The notes beneath the pieces were generated by a model. That model saw nothing but the letters and a program-made list of their open reading frames with translations. It did not search any database and was not told the DNA's origin. Both the position numbers and the translations under genes were made by a program. Positions 20,745 to 31,634 of a DNA stretch of 64,000 nucleotides are shown here, piece after piece. Source of the stretch: Hamiltosporidium tvaerminnensis (taxonomy: Eukaryota > Microsporidia > Dubosqiidae); assembly GCA_022605425.2 (NCBI GenBank), contig JAKIMF020000001.1:2172501-2236500 (forward strand), written 5' to 3'. Each line of letters begins with the position of its first letter. Positions within the stretch are counted from its first letter, which is position 1.

Positions 20745-20965
20745 TTATTCCATTCCTCCTTTACCTTTCGGTGTCGAGGATAAACAAATGAAAAATTACC
20801 ATTTGTTTCTTTTAATCTTGTGTAATTTCTAGATTATAGGGGACTAGCCTATGAATCCAGTGTGTGTTAATCCCACAGAAATGGCAACAAGGAACAGCAC
20901 ACCAATTATAAGCCTTCGTTTCCAACTAGAATGTTTTTAATGTGGTTATCCTCTTTCCACGACTA
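20745..20965 (+). repeat. Dispersed repeat family C, copy 1
   Basis: CCATTCCTCCTTTACCTTTC, GGTGTCGAGGATAAACAAAT and ACCATTTGTTTCTTTTAATC are shared with 29270-29470 in the same order, as are a CCTATGAATCCA-like word and a CCCACA/GAAATGGCAA-like word. The right end (AGAATGTTTTTAATGTGGTT) matches the right end of family B at 23210-23240, so B and C may be internal-deletion relatives. Non-coding. Confidence 0.55.
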
Positions 20966-22560
20966 TATAAAATTTAATTAATTATAGTTAATTTATATAT
21001 TTATATAGAAGAACTTTTTAAAAAAAAACGGGTGATGAAACTCTATGATAATTTTTTATTTTTTTGAGTAGTTTTGTTGAGATTTGTAAATAGCATTGAA
21101 ATATAAGCTAAGCTTTTTTCGTGAGGAAAAAAGGTCAATAAATCAAGAGTATAGACATTTATTCTTTACAGTGATTATATTTACAATAAATTAAGCCTTT
21201 TATCCAATAATGGTTTTATAACTCTATTGAAACTTATTTTACATAATTCTTTATCTAATTTTGAAATATGTGTGATTTGCTTGCAAATCTAAGATTTTTT
21301 TTATCTCTAGTAATATTTATTGTCTGAAAAACTGAAATTGCGCTTCAAAGAAAAAGAACGAATATCAATAACCTTAGATGTCTATATCTTCATATAAATT
21401 GGGCAATTCTAACAGATTCATAGTTGTGATAGTTTATGAACAGTAAATACTTAATGGTTTTTTGTTATAAATTCAAGCGTATTTGATAGTAAAGACATTT
21501 TTCAAAAAATAGACTAAAAACCATGATTAATAAGCCGAAATACATAAAATTTAGAGTAAGTTTGCTATTTTTTTACGGAGAAACACCCAAAATCTCTGTA
21601 TATTTGATAAGCTAATAAATTGAATGATGGACCCTCGATAGTATAAATGCTTTAAAAAATAATTGTACGATCGAAAAAATACAAAAAATAAGATATTTTG
21701 ATTATCTGTAATAGAAATATGATCTAGCTGTTATGATAATGTTTATAGATTTTACATTGAGTCTGTATAATAATATTTTTTAAATGAAAAAAGTTTCCTA
21801 GAATTATTAGTCAGTCATAAAAAAAGCAAATTATATCTTACCTAAATGCTTTAAATTAAAAATGAAGATTATTCATTTGTTTACCAAAGTATGAAATCTT
21901 GAATTCATAGATTAAGAATCTGCTTTTTTTACCGAGTACAAATCGAAAAAAAAAACAAATAGAAATTTATCACGATGATTCATATATAAAGAATAAAAAC
22001 ATTAATCCTAAAACCGTTATAAAAAAGAAAACTTTAAACTACTCAATTACCAAACTAAATAAGAATTCTAAATACAAATATCGACCGAAAAAAAATTAAT
22101 AAAGCAAAATATAGCGTAAAAAAATAATTCAATAACTCAATAATACAAAAAAAAGCTTCTCTGAAAAATATATTTTAAATAATAAAAATAAAAGTTTAAC
22201 TAAAAGAAAAGCCCAAAGCAAAAATAAAATAAACTAATAAGGCATTTGATACTCTTTTTATCTAGTTAATATAACTTTAAGTTACAAAAAAATCGTTGGA
22301 AAAATGGATTTTTTATACTAGGTCTCATATAAAATCTAATTGCCAATTAAATTAATAAATTGCACCAAATTTAACAATTTTGTACCATGAAAATATAATT
22401 TATTTATTTTAAGATTAATTTTCACTAGAAAATTGATTTAATAAAGAATTTATTCGCTCTTTATTCTTAAGTAAGTTATATTTCTGCGTTCTTTGAAAAT
22501 AATTATTCCTGCTAAGGAAATTTAAAACTCTTTTATTTAAATGTATCTCATATTTTTCAA
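20966..22560. other. AT-rich intergenic stretch, no gene seen
   Basis: No frame with protein-like composition. 22000-22230 is an A-rich block. Confidence 0.3.
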
Positions 22561-22564
22561 ATAG

Positions 22565-23245
22565 TGGGAAGTATTATATTTGTTTTCATGGCATTAATGC
22601 AGTTCTAGGTTTAATATAAATAACTTCTACCCCAATACTCCATCAGTACCCCCTGAAATACCTACGTCCCAATGTCTTTCATCTACCAGGTGTGTAGAGC
22701 TTAATTAATAGGTGAGGCAGTTGCCCGGAGTTCGTTAATGTCCATTGCATGGAGTGTGATCGAAGACTGAAGCCCCCCAAAGGCTACGCAGCATTCCCAC
22801 ATACTCTAACTTTCTAATTCAGTAAAATCCTAGCTAAGATATATTTAAAAGATTTGCATGGGTCCTACTTAGACAGTGAAATGTCATAACAACGGGTACA
22901 ACCTGCTAATTAGCTTTCCCGGCTTTTAATGGTTCTTATTTTTGTATCTTTCAGACGCTAAGTCTTCTAACCCGAGTGACAAAGCTAGGTTTCCATGCTT
23001 TTACATGGAAATTACCTACTTTTAGTCGCGATCTGCAATCTAATTAAATAAAAAACTACAAATAACTTTGTAGAAAAAATTTCGCTATTTCTTTGACCTC
23101 TCCTCCTCATACAAACTCATATAGAACAGCCGAAGATATAGTATGGTTTTACTCTCACCAAAACTCCAAAAAATGATCCTCACACTAATTTCACACACTC
23201 ATAGCCAAGCAGAAAGTTTTTTATGTGGTTATTCTCTCAAAGCAT
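22565..23245 (+). repeat. Dispersed repeat family B, copy 3 (well preserved)
   Basis: Begins TATTTGTTTTCATGGCATTA and runs through CAGTTCTAGGTTTAATATAA, CTACCAGGTGTGTAGAGCTT, GTTGCCCGGAGTTCGTTAAT, TGCATGGAGTGTGATCGAAG, CAGCATTCCCACATACTC, ACAACGGGTACAACCTGCTA and AACCCGAGTGACAAAGC to AGAAAGTTTTTTATGTGGTT. It is the best plus-strand reference for the family. No open frame exceeds a few dozen codons. Confidence 0.8.
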
Positions 23246-23903
23246 TTATTCATACTATATAAATATTCTAAATTGTAAATATTTTATTTCGGGCATATTT
23301 TTTCGCTAATACTAATTTAATTATTAAAAATTTCATCCGCTTAGAATAAATATGTTTAATAGTTCTGATTCTGTATGATTTTTTTATTATATATCGACTT
23401 GATGATAATATTCATCGATTATATCTTCGATTCTAAATAATATTTGATTCTCAATCAAAAGCTTCCAAAATCATACAAAAGATTTCGAATACATTTCTAA
23501 GTATCATATATTCTAAAAATTTTCTTGTTATAGCTGAAACTCAAAAATTTCCGGATTGATTTACCACATCCTATAGAAATATTAATAGATTCATTTGAAG
23601 CAGGTTTTGTTTTAAAAATTAATAATTTCACGAAAACGCAACAATTCTTAACTAAGCATACATCTAATTCACTAGTTTTGTATTGGTTTGAAAAAAAATA
23701 TTCAGATTAGTTCTTATAAATTATATCTTGATTTAATCATTTATTGGCTTGTTTACTGTAATAATATGAAAGGGTTTCATACTGCACAAAATCAAATTGT
23801 AATTATTTAAAATAGCGGCATTAAACTGTCAGTAAATATGTCAAAGACGTAAACTCCTATTATTAGGTAGGTATCAAAACAATAAATTATTTTAAAGAAA
23901 CAA
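23246..23903. other. AT-rich upstream region of the ABC1-type kinase gene, no gene seen
   Basis: No protein-like frame and no repeat match. Confidence 0.3.
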
Positions 23904-23908
23904 CGCCC
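23904..23908 (+). promoter_or_regulatory. CCC motif abutting the ABC1-type kinase ATG
   Basis: The sequence AACGCCCATG places CCC directly before the start codon. Confidence 0.5.
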
Positions 23909-25318
23909 ATGTTTAATATTTTCTCAAAAGTTATGTCTGATTTTCAATATTTTTTAAAGCCGAAAAATGAAATTTTGAAGACAGAAATTATGTTATACAC
24001 TAATAATCGAATGAAAAAACCTTCAAAAATATATATTCTTCTTAGAACAACTAAAACACTATCTATGATGATTCCAGTAATTCTATCTTATAAAACGCCA
24101 TTATTTAAGTATTTCGTTAATATTTTTGTAAAAAATAACGGATATTTACTTATGAAATCAGGACAATGGATTTCGACACGGCCTGATATTTTCTCAAAGG
24201 ATTTAATTATGATACTTAGCGAATTACAATATAAAGCACCATTTCATTCATTAAAGTATTCAAAAAGAATAATCCAAGAAGAAATTAAGAATCCTGAAGA
24301 GATTCTTGATTTTTTACAATTCGAACCAATAGGATCTGGTTGTGTAGCACAGGTTTACAAAACAAAATATAAAAACAAACCAGTAGCTTTGAAGATATTA
24401 CATCCAAACATTAAAAATATTTTACGAAACGATTTTTATATGTTAGAATTTGCTTTAAAATTTTTGAAACCTATTTTGAAATTAGATTATTCATCTGAAT
24501 TACGTTTTTTTTACACGGAAATTAAACAACAATTAAATTTGAAAAAAGAACATAGAAATATGGAAATATTAAGAAATAATTTTTCTAAAAATAGAAATTT
24601 AATAATCCCCAAACCTATTTTTAGCACCAAAAATATCTTAGTTGAAGAATATATTGAAGCAAAACCACTTTTTGATGTCATAAAAGATAATAAAGTTGGC
24701 TGTGAGATTAAATCTTGGTTATTTTCAGCAAGTTTAGATTTCATAGCACAGATGATATTTAAAGACAAATTTATACATAGCGATTTACATCCAGGAAATA
24801 TATATGTTAAAGATAATAATGGCACTTATCAACTGGTTCTCTTTGATTATGGTCTGTGTAAAAGACTAAACAAAACTTCCTATAAAAATCTATTTGATTT
24901 ATCTTTCGAATTATTAATTTCCAAAAACGGTAAAAAAGCAGCCAGTTTACTTTTGAATAGATTAGAAGTAAATAAATATTTATCAAAAGATAAAAACGAA
25001 TTTAAGTCTAAAATAAATATTCTATTGAATGATTTCATTTTTAAACATAAAGTTCGCTCTAAAAACGTTTCATCTCTAACATTTAATAATTTTGCTTTGA
25101 AGTTTTTAGAAAGTATACAAAAGCATAATGTTAGACTTGATCCAACATACTCCAATCTAATTCTTAGTATGGTGTGTTTTAGTGGAATATTTGCGGGTAT
25201 GTATGATAAAAAAACATTTGTAAATTCTATTAGAAAAAATATATCTTCTAGACTTATTTTAGAAATATATATAAAAAAATTGTCAAACAAGTTACGATAC
25301 TTATCAAGGCATTTTTAA
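23909..25318 (+). CDS. ABC1/ADCK (UbiB-family) atypical protein kinase-like protein
   Basis: The 469-residue product carries the marks of the UbiB/ABC1 kinase-like family: the KxGQ motif as KSGQWISTRPDIF (83-95), the nucleotide loop GSGCVAQVY (142-150), the VAIK-type lysine in VALKIL (159-164), the catalytic HSDLHPGN (290-297) and FDYG (312-315, in place of DFG). The loop form and DLHPGN are closer to ADCK2/ADCK1 types than to the coenzyme-Q protein COQ8. A hydrophobic segment at 50-75 may be a membrane anchor. Family members act on the matrix side of mitochondrial membranes or in plastids. In a microsporidian the place of action would be the mitosome or another membrane, which is inference. 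The ATG is preceded directly by CCC. Confidence 0.88.
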   Translation: MFNIFSKVMSDFQYFLKPKNEILKTEIMLYTNNRMKKPSKIYILLRTTKTLSMMIPVILSYKTPLFKYFVNIFVKNNGYLLMKSGQWISTRPDIFSKDLIMILSELQYKAPFHSLKYSKRIIQEEIKNPEEILDFLQFEPIGSGCVAQVYKTKYKNKPVALKILHPNIKNILRNDFYMLEFALKFLKPILKLDYSSELRFFYTEIKQQLNLKKEHRNMEILRNNFSKNRNLIIPKPIFSTKNILVEEYIEAKPLFDVIKDNKVGCEIKSWLFSASLDFIAQMIFKDKFIHSDLHPGNIYVKDNNGTYQLVLFDYGLCKRLNKTSYKNLFDLSFELLISKNGKKAASLLLNRLEVNKYLSKDKNEFKSKINILLNDFIFKHKVRSKNVSSLTFNNFALKFLESIQKHNVRLDPTYSNLILSMVCFSGIFAGMYDKKTFVNSIRKNISSRLILEIYIKKLSNKLRYLSRHF

Positions 25319-27320
25319 TTGTGTATAAATGTATTTGAACTCAATTTTTTTGTTATATATAGAGCATTTATATTTGCACATTATTTTTTAAGTTTCGTAC
25401 TTCTTTTGTGTTAATATATATTGAACAATTTTATGGAGAAAAATATTGTCTAAAAAATGTTGGTTCCTTTTAGTTTTGGTAAAAATCAAACCATAATCAA
25501 AAGTTTTAAATTCAAGCTATCTGAATATGAAGTTATTTTATGTTTAGTAAATATTTAAACGTAACTTTGTATTTTATTCGTGAGAAAACATTTGAAAAAT
25601 CTACAACAAATATTTAATAACAATGAACTAAACTATGATAAAATTATAAAAAGATGATATTCTTAGTATTTCTAAGAACATTTGTTTGACAAAATGCTGA
25701 GATATACTTTAAAAAACGACTTTTGAATTGAAATGTCGCTAAATAGAATATATATGTGTATAATCCTCTTTTATATTGCCAATATACTAATTTCTGTAGA
25801 ATGATTGATTTTAGTATCAAGAGTGATACATTGTTTTTATTTTAAATTTGATTAGATTTTTCAAAGAAAAAACTATACAAAGAAAAACAAGTTTAAAAAA
25901 ATCATTAATATTCCCGAACTAATTTATTATTTACAAGTATTTGTTGATTATGAAAAACCTCAAAATATTTAATTAAAAAATCATTTGCTATATCAGTAAA
26001 CTGCTTTGCTTGGATTGAATATTTTTCTGCAAAAGAGCGAACAAGGTGCCTGCTAATCTAATATCCAAGAGGAAATGAAATTTTTTACGATTCATTTTAC
26101 GTGGGTTTGCTGAGCTTCTAGGTATACCGTTAATCCGGATTAGCTTCAAGAAAAAAATTTTACCTTCAGAATATATTACGCACCACTTTACAAAGGAAAT
26201 TACAGATCCATGCTTCAAAAATGTCATAATAATATAATAAAGCATATCCATAGAAAAAAATCGAACACTTTCTAAAAAATGAAATTTTAATCGGAAGATT
26301 ATCAAAATCAGAATTCAATTTATATTAAACTCAAAATTCAACAAATATATGGCGTTCGCTAAAAATATGTATCAAGAATAACCCGGGATTTGATTATTAA
26401 TTGCAAGATGCTCGAGCTTTAAGCTACAAGGAGATTTGACAATAGGTATTTTTGACTAATTAGCCAAAAATTTAAAGTTCTAACTTTGCCTAATGCAATA
26501 AAATCTTTAAAATATACATATTATATACATCATAAATATTTTTAAAAAATACATCCAGGAATAAAATCTTATCAATAAAATAATAGTCTTGGATCGGTTA
26601 TGTTTGTAAGCTTTTATATATTCAATAATCCATCATTTTTTACATCTTTCTTAATTTTCAGATAAAATTCTTATACTTTCAAAAACATCATCGTGAATTA
26701 TAAACAAAGTTTAAACGGGAAAGACGTGATTAAATTTTTAATATAATTTATATTTTATTAAAAAAATAAAGATCTTTCCAACTTGAAATCAGATGCTAAA
26801 ATATCGAAGTTATTTTCTTAATTAATTCAACAACGTATTTATTGATTATATTAGAAAGAAATAATACATACCTTGAAATCTATATTTAATCGTATAAACA
26901 AAAAAAATGAACTTCAATCTACACGAACTTATGTTTCTTACAATAAAATATGAGAAAAAAACTCACTTAATAATTTGTATAAAGTATCCTCGGGATATTA
27001 AAAATATCCTGCAAATAAATCTTGTATTATAAAATGAAGCATGTCTCAGAGTAAATATTTTCGTAAAGATTAGAGAATATTCAGTCATACGTTTAAGAGT
27101 GGAAAATCTAGAATGGCTTTGAGTCTATGATGATAAAAGAGATATAAAATGTGTTATAAATTTCAGAGCTTTTATGTCAGTATAATTCAATTGATCTTAT
27201 GCAAATATAATGGAATAGTTAGGCTTTGAGAAACAGTCATAATCTGGAAATAATTATTCCTTAATATGGATTTTAGAGAATTTCTTTTAAATGTATATCA
27301 CATGGTTCTGAACAAGTAGC
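25319..27320. other. Intergenic stretch with one possible transposase relic
   Basis: Mostly AT-rich without genes. The minus-strand frame at 25988-26305 contains LKLIRINGIPRS...NRKKFHFLLD followed by RLAGTLF, faintly like the N-terminal zinc-ribbon part of ISXO2/IS1595-type transposases, with no DDE region. Treat this as a possible relic only. Confidence 0.25.
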
Positions 27321-27324
27321 ATAT

Positions 27325-27965
27325 GTTTTAAAATGATTTCATGTCAGTAATGAAGTTTTAGGTTCTACAAAGATAGCTGCTTCAGCACTTGATCAATACC
27401 TATGCCAAAGCTTTTTTTCCAAACGGTTTTTGAACACATTTAATGAGCTAGTCGTCCGGTTCTAGTTAATGTATTTTTTCTGATATGTGATCATATTTTT
27501 AAACTAATAGTATGTTTACCCAAGACCTACACTTTCCGAAATTACTAGACTTCTAGCCTATATACATTTAAACGGCCTACACGGGGTTTAATTGGCGTTA
27601 AAAAGCCACAAAAACAGGTACAACTTGCTACTTATCACCCCAGACTATTAAAAAGGCATGTGATTATATCATCCGTTAAGTCGTCTCCTAGCTAGGGTGA
27701 ACAACGTTATATTTCTATGCTTTTACATACGGTTACCTAAAATAAAGTCTGCAATCTGTAATTTGCTTACATGAAAAAATTAAAAATAGTATTTTGGAAA
27801 AAATTTCGCCGTTTTGTAGACCTTCGTCTACAAACTCGAATAGAATAACCGAAAATATAATGTGATTTAATTCTCACCAAAAATCCAAACAGAAATCTCC
27901 GCACCAATTTCATGGACTCATTACCAATATTGGCTTTTTCATTGAGGTATTTTCTCGCCACATTG
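27325..27965 (+). repeat. Dispersed repeat family B, copy 4 (strongly decayed)
   Basis: Recognised by order of words: GATTTCATGTCAGTAATGAA, AGTTTTAGGTTCTACAAAG, CCTACACTTTC, ACAGGTACAACTTGCTA, CCGTTAAGTCGTCTCC, TATTTCTATGCTTTTACAT and GGTTACCTAAAATAAAGTCTG, then AATTTCGCCGTTTTGTAGAC and AATTCTCACCAAAAATCC. All align with 22565-23245 in the same orientation. Confidence 0.6.
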
Positions 27966-29265
27966 TGTTGTAGAAAAAATTTTTTATTGTATTAATTAAA
28001 ATGCAAAATTTTTTTTCGTGTATCCAAAATTAGGAATTAAAACTATGATATTAGTAGCGAAACATAAATTCAAATTTCAAGACTTTTACTAGAGCAAGGA
28101 GAAATAAAAGCTCTAAAAGAGGTTTAAAAATATTAAACGAAAAAATGAAAACTTTAAATACTGTTTGATATCATAGTTCTTTCTATTCATTGTAAATATT
28201 ATGACAATGAATCTTACTTCCGAATTAATACTAAGAATATTTAAAAGGAATAGAAAAAAATAGAGAGTTTAACGCCCGTTCTATAATTAGAAAACCTTTC
28301 CAAAAATTAAAATTCAATGTGATTTGTACAAGCAAATTTAAAATAAAATGATTTTTTAAAAGATGGATAATCTAGGGCATTATTATGAATAATTCAATAA
28401 TCCCCCTGATTATCCATAAATATAATATATGTCGATTTATATAATTAATACATCACAAATATTATAATTGTGGTTTTGAATTAATTAAAACATATATTTT
28501 AGTTGTCAATCAGGTAAAGCTTACAAAAATGGTTTCAAAATATTATAAGATGGCTTTATTAATATTAACCTTTCCATTTAGTTTAGAATATGATAATTCT
28601 TTTTTTACTTTGATTCCGCTATATATATGCCTTAATAATTTGATTTCTCTTTCTCTAATGTTATTTAACGAGCCTTTTTAGTAAAAAAAGGTGAATTATT
28701 GGTCTTCATAGCGAGAGTAAACTACAATTCTAAAAATATCTGGAAACAGCAGAATTTCTTCGAGCTATAATATTGAATTTTTTTTATTCTCATGTAAAAT
28801 CTCAATCACAGAGAATTAATAGAGACTTAAAATAAGTGACAATATTAAACGAAATATTGCGGTATTTCTCTTCTTGAATAAAATTAAATATAAAATTGAA
28901 TTCTAACGAGAAAAAATATTTGAGAATAGTAAACTTATTTACTAATAGCGAGATAAAAGAATGTAAATTAATTGCATTTAAAACTACAGAAACAAGCAGT
29001 TTATTCATATAAATACATATTTTTCTAACAATAATCAACTAAAAGCGCATGATAATATTTCTATTCTTATATCATAACAAAAATACGTTTTTGTAACAAA
29101 CAACATTTCCAATCATCGTGAATATTATATGAATCTGTACAAATAATTTTCATTCCTATGAATATATGTTTGTTCATTCATATCTAATCCCACAATAAAA
29201 AATTCAGCTGAAAAATGTTATTTTCCCCTAAAAATCAAGGTTTTTATATTAAATAAAATTAACTA
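27966..29265. other. AT-rich intergenic stretch, no gene seen
   Basis: No protein-like frame and no repeat match. Confidence 0.3.
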
Positions 29266-29269
29266 ATTA

Positions 29270-29470
29270 GATAATTAAATACTTGTTCCATTCCTCTTTT
29301 AGCTCTCGGTTTTAAAGAGGAACAAGTGAATAATTTCCAATTGTTTCTATTAATATGTTTTTACTCGGGATTATTGACCTATAGATCCAATTAAGTTCAT
29401 ATCCCACCAAATGTCAATAATGATTTTCACACAATCATTGACAACCAGATAATTTTTAAATGATATCCTA
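29270..29470 (+). repeat. Dispersed repeat family C, copy 2, with a hairpin
   Basis: ACTTGTTCCATTCCTCTTTT and AGCTCTCGGTTTTAAAGAGG, followed by AACAAGTG, match the copy at 20745. ACTTGTTCC can pair with GGAACAAGT about 25 bp further on. The remainder (CAATTGTTTCTATTAA, GACCTATAGATCCA, ATATCCCACCAAATGTCAA) follows the order of copy 1. Confidence 0.5.
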
Positions 29471-29689
29471 TTTTTGCTTCTATTACTTAATTACAATTGA
29501 AGCCACCTTTATTTACATTCTTCTCTTTATTTCTAAAATGTTTAACTATAAACCTTTATTTTCACATCCAAGTATTTATTTCCCGAATTATTTCATTGTT
29601 TCATAAATCAAAAATTAAAAACTTGGTTTTAATTCAAGTAAATTCAATAATATATAATAATTTAATAAAAATCTACTAAGTAGCAGGTT

Positions 29690-30060
29690 ATACCTGTTGG
29701 TATGACATTGCACTATCTAGGTAGACCCCATGTAAATCTCTGAAATATATCTTAGCTAGAAGTTTATTGGGTTCAGAAAGTGTAGGTAAGTGGGAATGCT
29801 GCTTAGTCTTGGGGGAGCCCAGGGGGGGCTTCGGCCTTCGATCACACTCCATGCAACGGACATTAACGAACTCCGGGCAACTGCCTCGCCTATTAATTAG
29901 GTTCTACACACCTGGTAGATGAAAGGCTTTGAGACGTAGGTATCGCAGGGGTTACCGATGGAGTGTTGGGGTAGCAGTTATTTATGTTAAACCTAGAACT
30001 GCGTTAATGTCATAAAAACAAATATAACACTTGCCACTATTTTAAAAAAGATGTGATACT
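29690..30060 (-). repeat. Dispersed repeat family B, copy 5 (reverse orientation, partial)
   Basis: Read on the minus strand it matches the first 400 bp or so of the copy at 22565: CTACCAGGTGTGTAGAACCT, GTTGCCCGGAGTTCGTTAAT, TGCATGGAGTGTGATCGAAG and GCAGCATTCCCACTTACC. It is one of the best-preserved copies, includes a run of C absent elsewhere, and stops near CAGGTATAACCTGCTACTTA. The retrotransposon fragment at 30336 lies 270 bp away in the same orientation. Confidence 0.8.
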
Positions 30061-30335
30061 TTTAAATAAAGTAATTAAAATCTATTTGTTCAAATAATAA
30101 TCCAATAAAGAATTCAAAATATAATTTATTATTAATTAAATTATGTACTAATTTCAGATCTGAATAATATTTATTACAAAAATATCACAAACAATATTTT
30201 ACTTCAATTCTACTTCTCTTTGTTTCTATTTTATTTTTTCCTAATATATTTTTGCAATTAACTAGGTTTTTCTTAATAAAAAGACTTACTGAACCTCTTT
30301 CTTTACTAAATTCTATTCTTATCTTATTTAATAAA

Positions 30336-31340
30336 ATTCAGGGTTAAAATATTTTTACCATTTTTTTTACATGTTTTCCTCTACCTCCTTAACCACTTTT
30401 GTCTCTTCTTCCAAATCCGACTCTTTATTTATGTTATTGGTCGGTTCCTCTAAAGTGGTTCCTCCTTGTGAAATAAGGGGTGTATTATTTTTCGGTTTAA
30501 AATTTTTTGCACCATCTTCCTCTCTCTTCTCTTCTTTTAAAGGGGGTGTTGGTTCCTCATGCATCTCTGCTCTCATAATAACACCCATTGACGCTCTCTC
30601 CCAGCTCTCTTCGGCATTGAGTCCTGACTCAAGTCCTCTTTGTCGATCAAAGGAAATAGTTTCGACTGTCTTTTTAAGTACTATAGACTGAATGTATGCT
30701 TCTACATTCATGGGTATTTCTAGTCTTTTAAGATGAGATTTATGGTATTTTGTCACAATACCGTCCCAGGTCATCACATAAGGGATTATCTCAACATGGC
30801 ACTTATAAATAAGACCCAACTCATTGGCTAGCAGGTCATACTTCCTAAGTTTTTCAGTTTCAACTATTTAAAGTGAATCTTGGGAAGTGATTCCTACTTC
30901 AATGAGTGTTATCTTATTCTTCTTCTTATCTAAAATAACTATGTCCGGTCTGTTATTACGAATTTTAACATCAGTTTTAATTTTGGTGTCCACTCTTATC
31001 GCTGCATACTCATTATCAAGAATTTCTTGAACTGAGTGACTCCTTATTCGTTTTGAAGACTTAAACTTATATCTATTTGGAGAAGTAGGTGTAGGCATCT
31101 AACCACTTCATTATGCTGTCTGGTGTAGTCATGGCCTAGCATTTTTTCAAATCGAGTTGCTAGATGATCTACAGTCTTACCAGACTTCCCACAATATTGG
31201 CACATACCATCTGCTCCCCAGAATACATTTCTATCCTTGATATAGCAGAACACAACTTCATTTCGTGGCCTAATATTCCCTCTCTTTAACCATCTTGAAG
31301 AGTCACTAACACTCACAAGCTCATTTTTTCTTGCATTAAT
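30336..31340 (-). pseudogene. 5'-truncated, decayed copy of the R2/R4-like retrotransposon
   Basis: This matches the last 1 kb of the intact element at high identity, from the codons for KNELVSVSDSSRW at 31340 through the zinc knuckle and endonuclease to the 3' end AACCCTGAATTTTATT. Lesions: a CAA-to-TAA stop at 30870-30868 inside LQIVETEK, and a small rearrangement near 31070-31085 that shifts the frame, at the same linker where other fragments begin. The endonuclease PD motif (NRPDIVILD) is kept. The tail frame at 30367-30819 (KCHVEIIPYVMTWDG...) stays open. Confidence 0.88.
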
Positions 31341-31634
31341 ATTTAAATTTAATATTTAAAAAAAAATAATTTCTATACACAGTTAATAACTTTATTTTTT
31401 ACATTTTTAACCTTTTTCCTTAAATTATTTATTTAAGTTAATAAAATTTATTATTTGCCTTTATAGTTTAAACACAGAAAAATAAAATAATTTTTTTTAC
31501 TGAAATATTTTTAAACACAGATAAATAAAATATAAAGTATTTAGTAACTTTAGACTCTAATAATATAAAAGAGTTGAAAATTTAAATAAAAAAATTTTAT
31601 ACTTTAAAAAACCAAAATATTTTTTTTACCGATT
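31341..31634. other. AT-rich 3' flank of the RPN7 gene
   Basis: Runs of A and T, with nothing recognisable. Confidence 0.3.

Noticed and set aside
25988-26305. 105-codon minus-strand frame resembling a transposase zinc-ribbon region
   Set aside because: Only a faint likeness (RINGIPRS, RLAGTLF) and no catalytic part. Kept as a possible relic in the intergenic entry, not as a gene.
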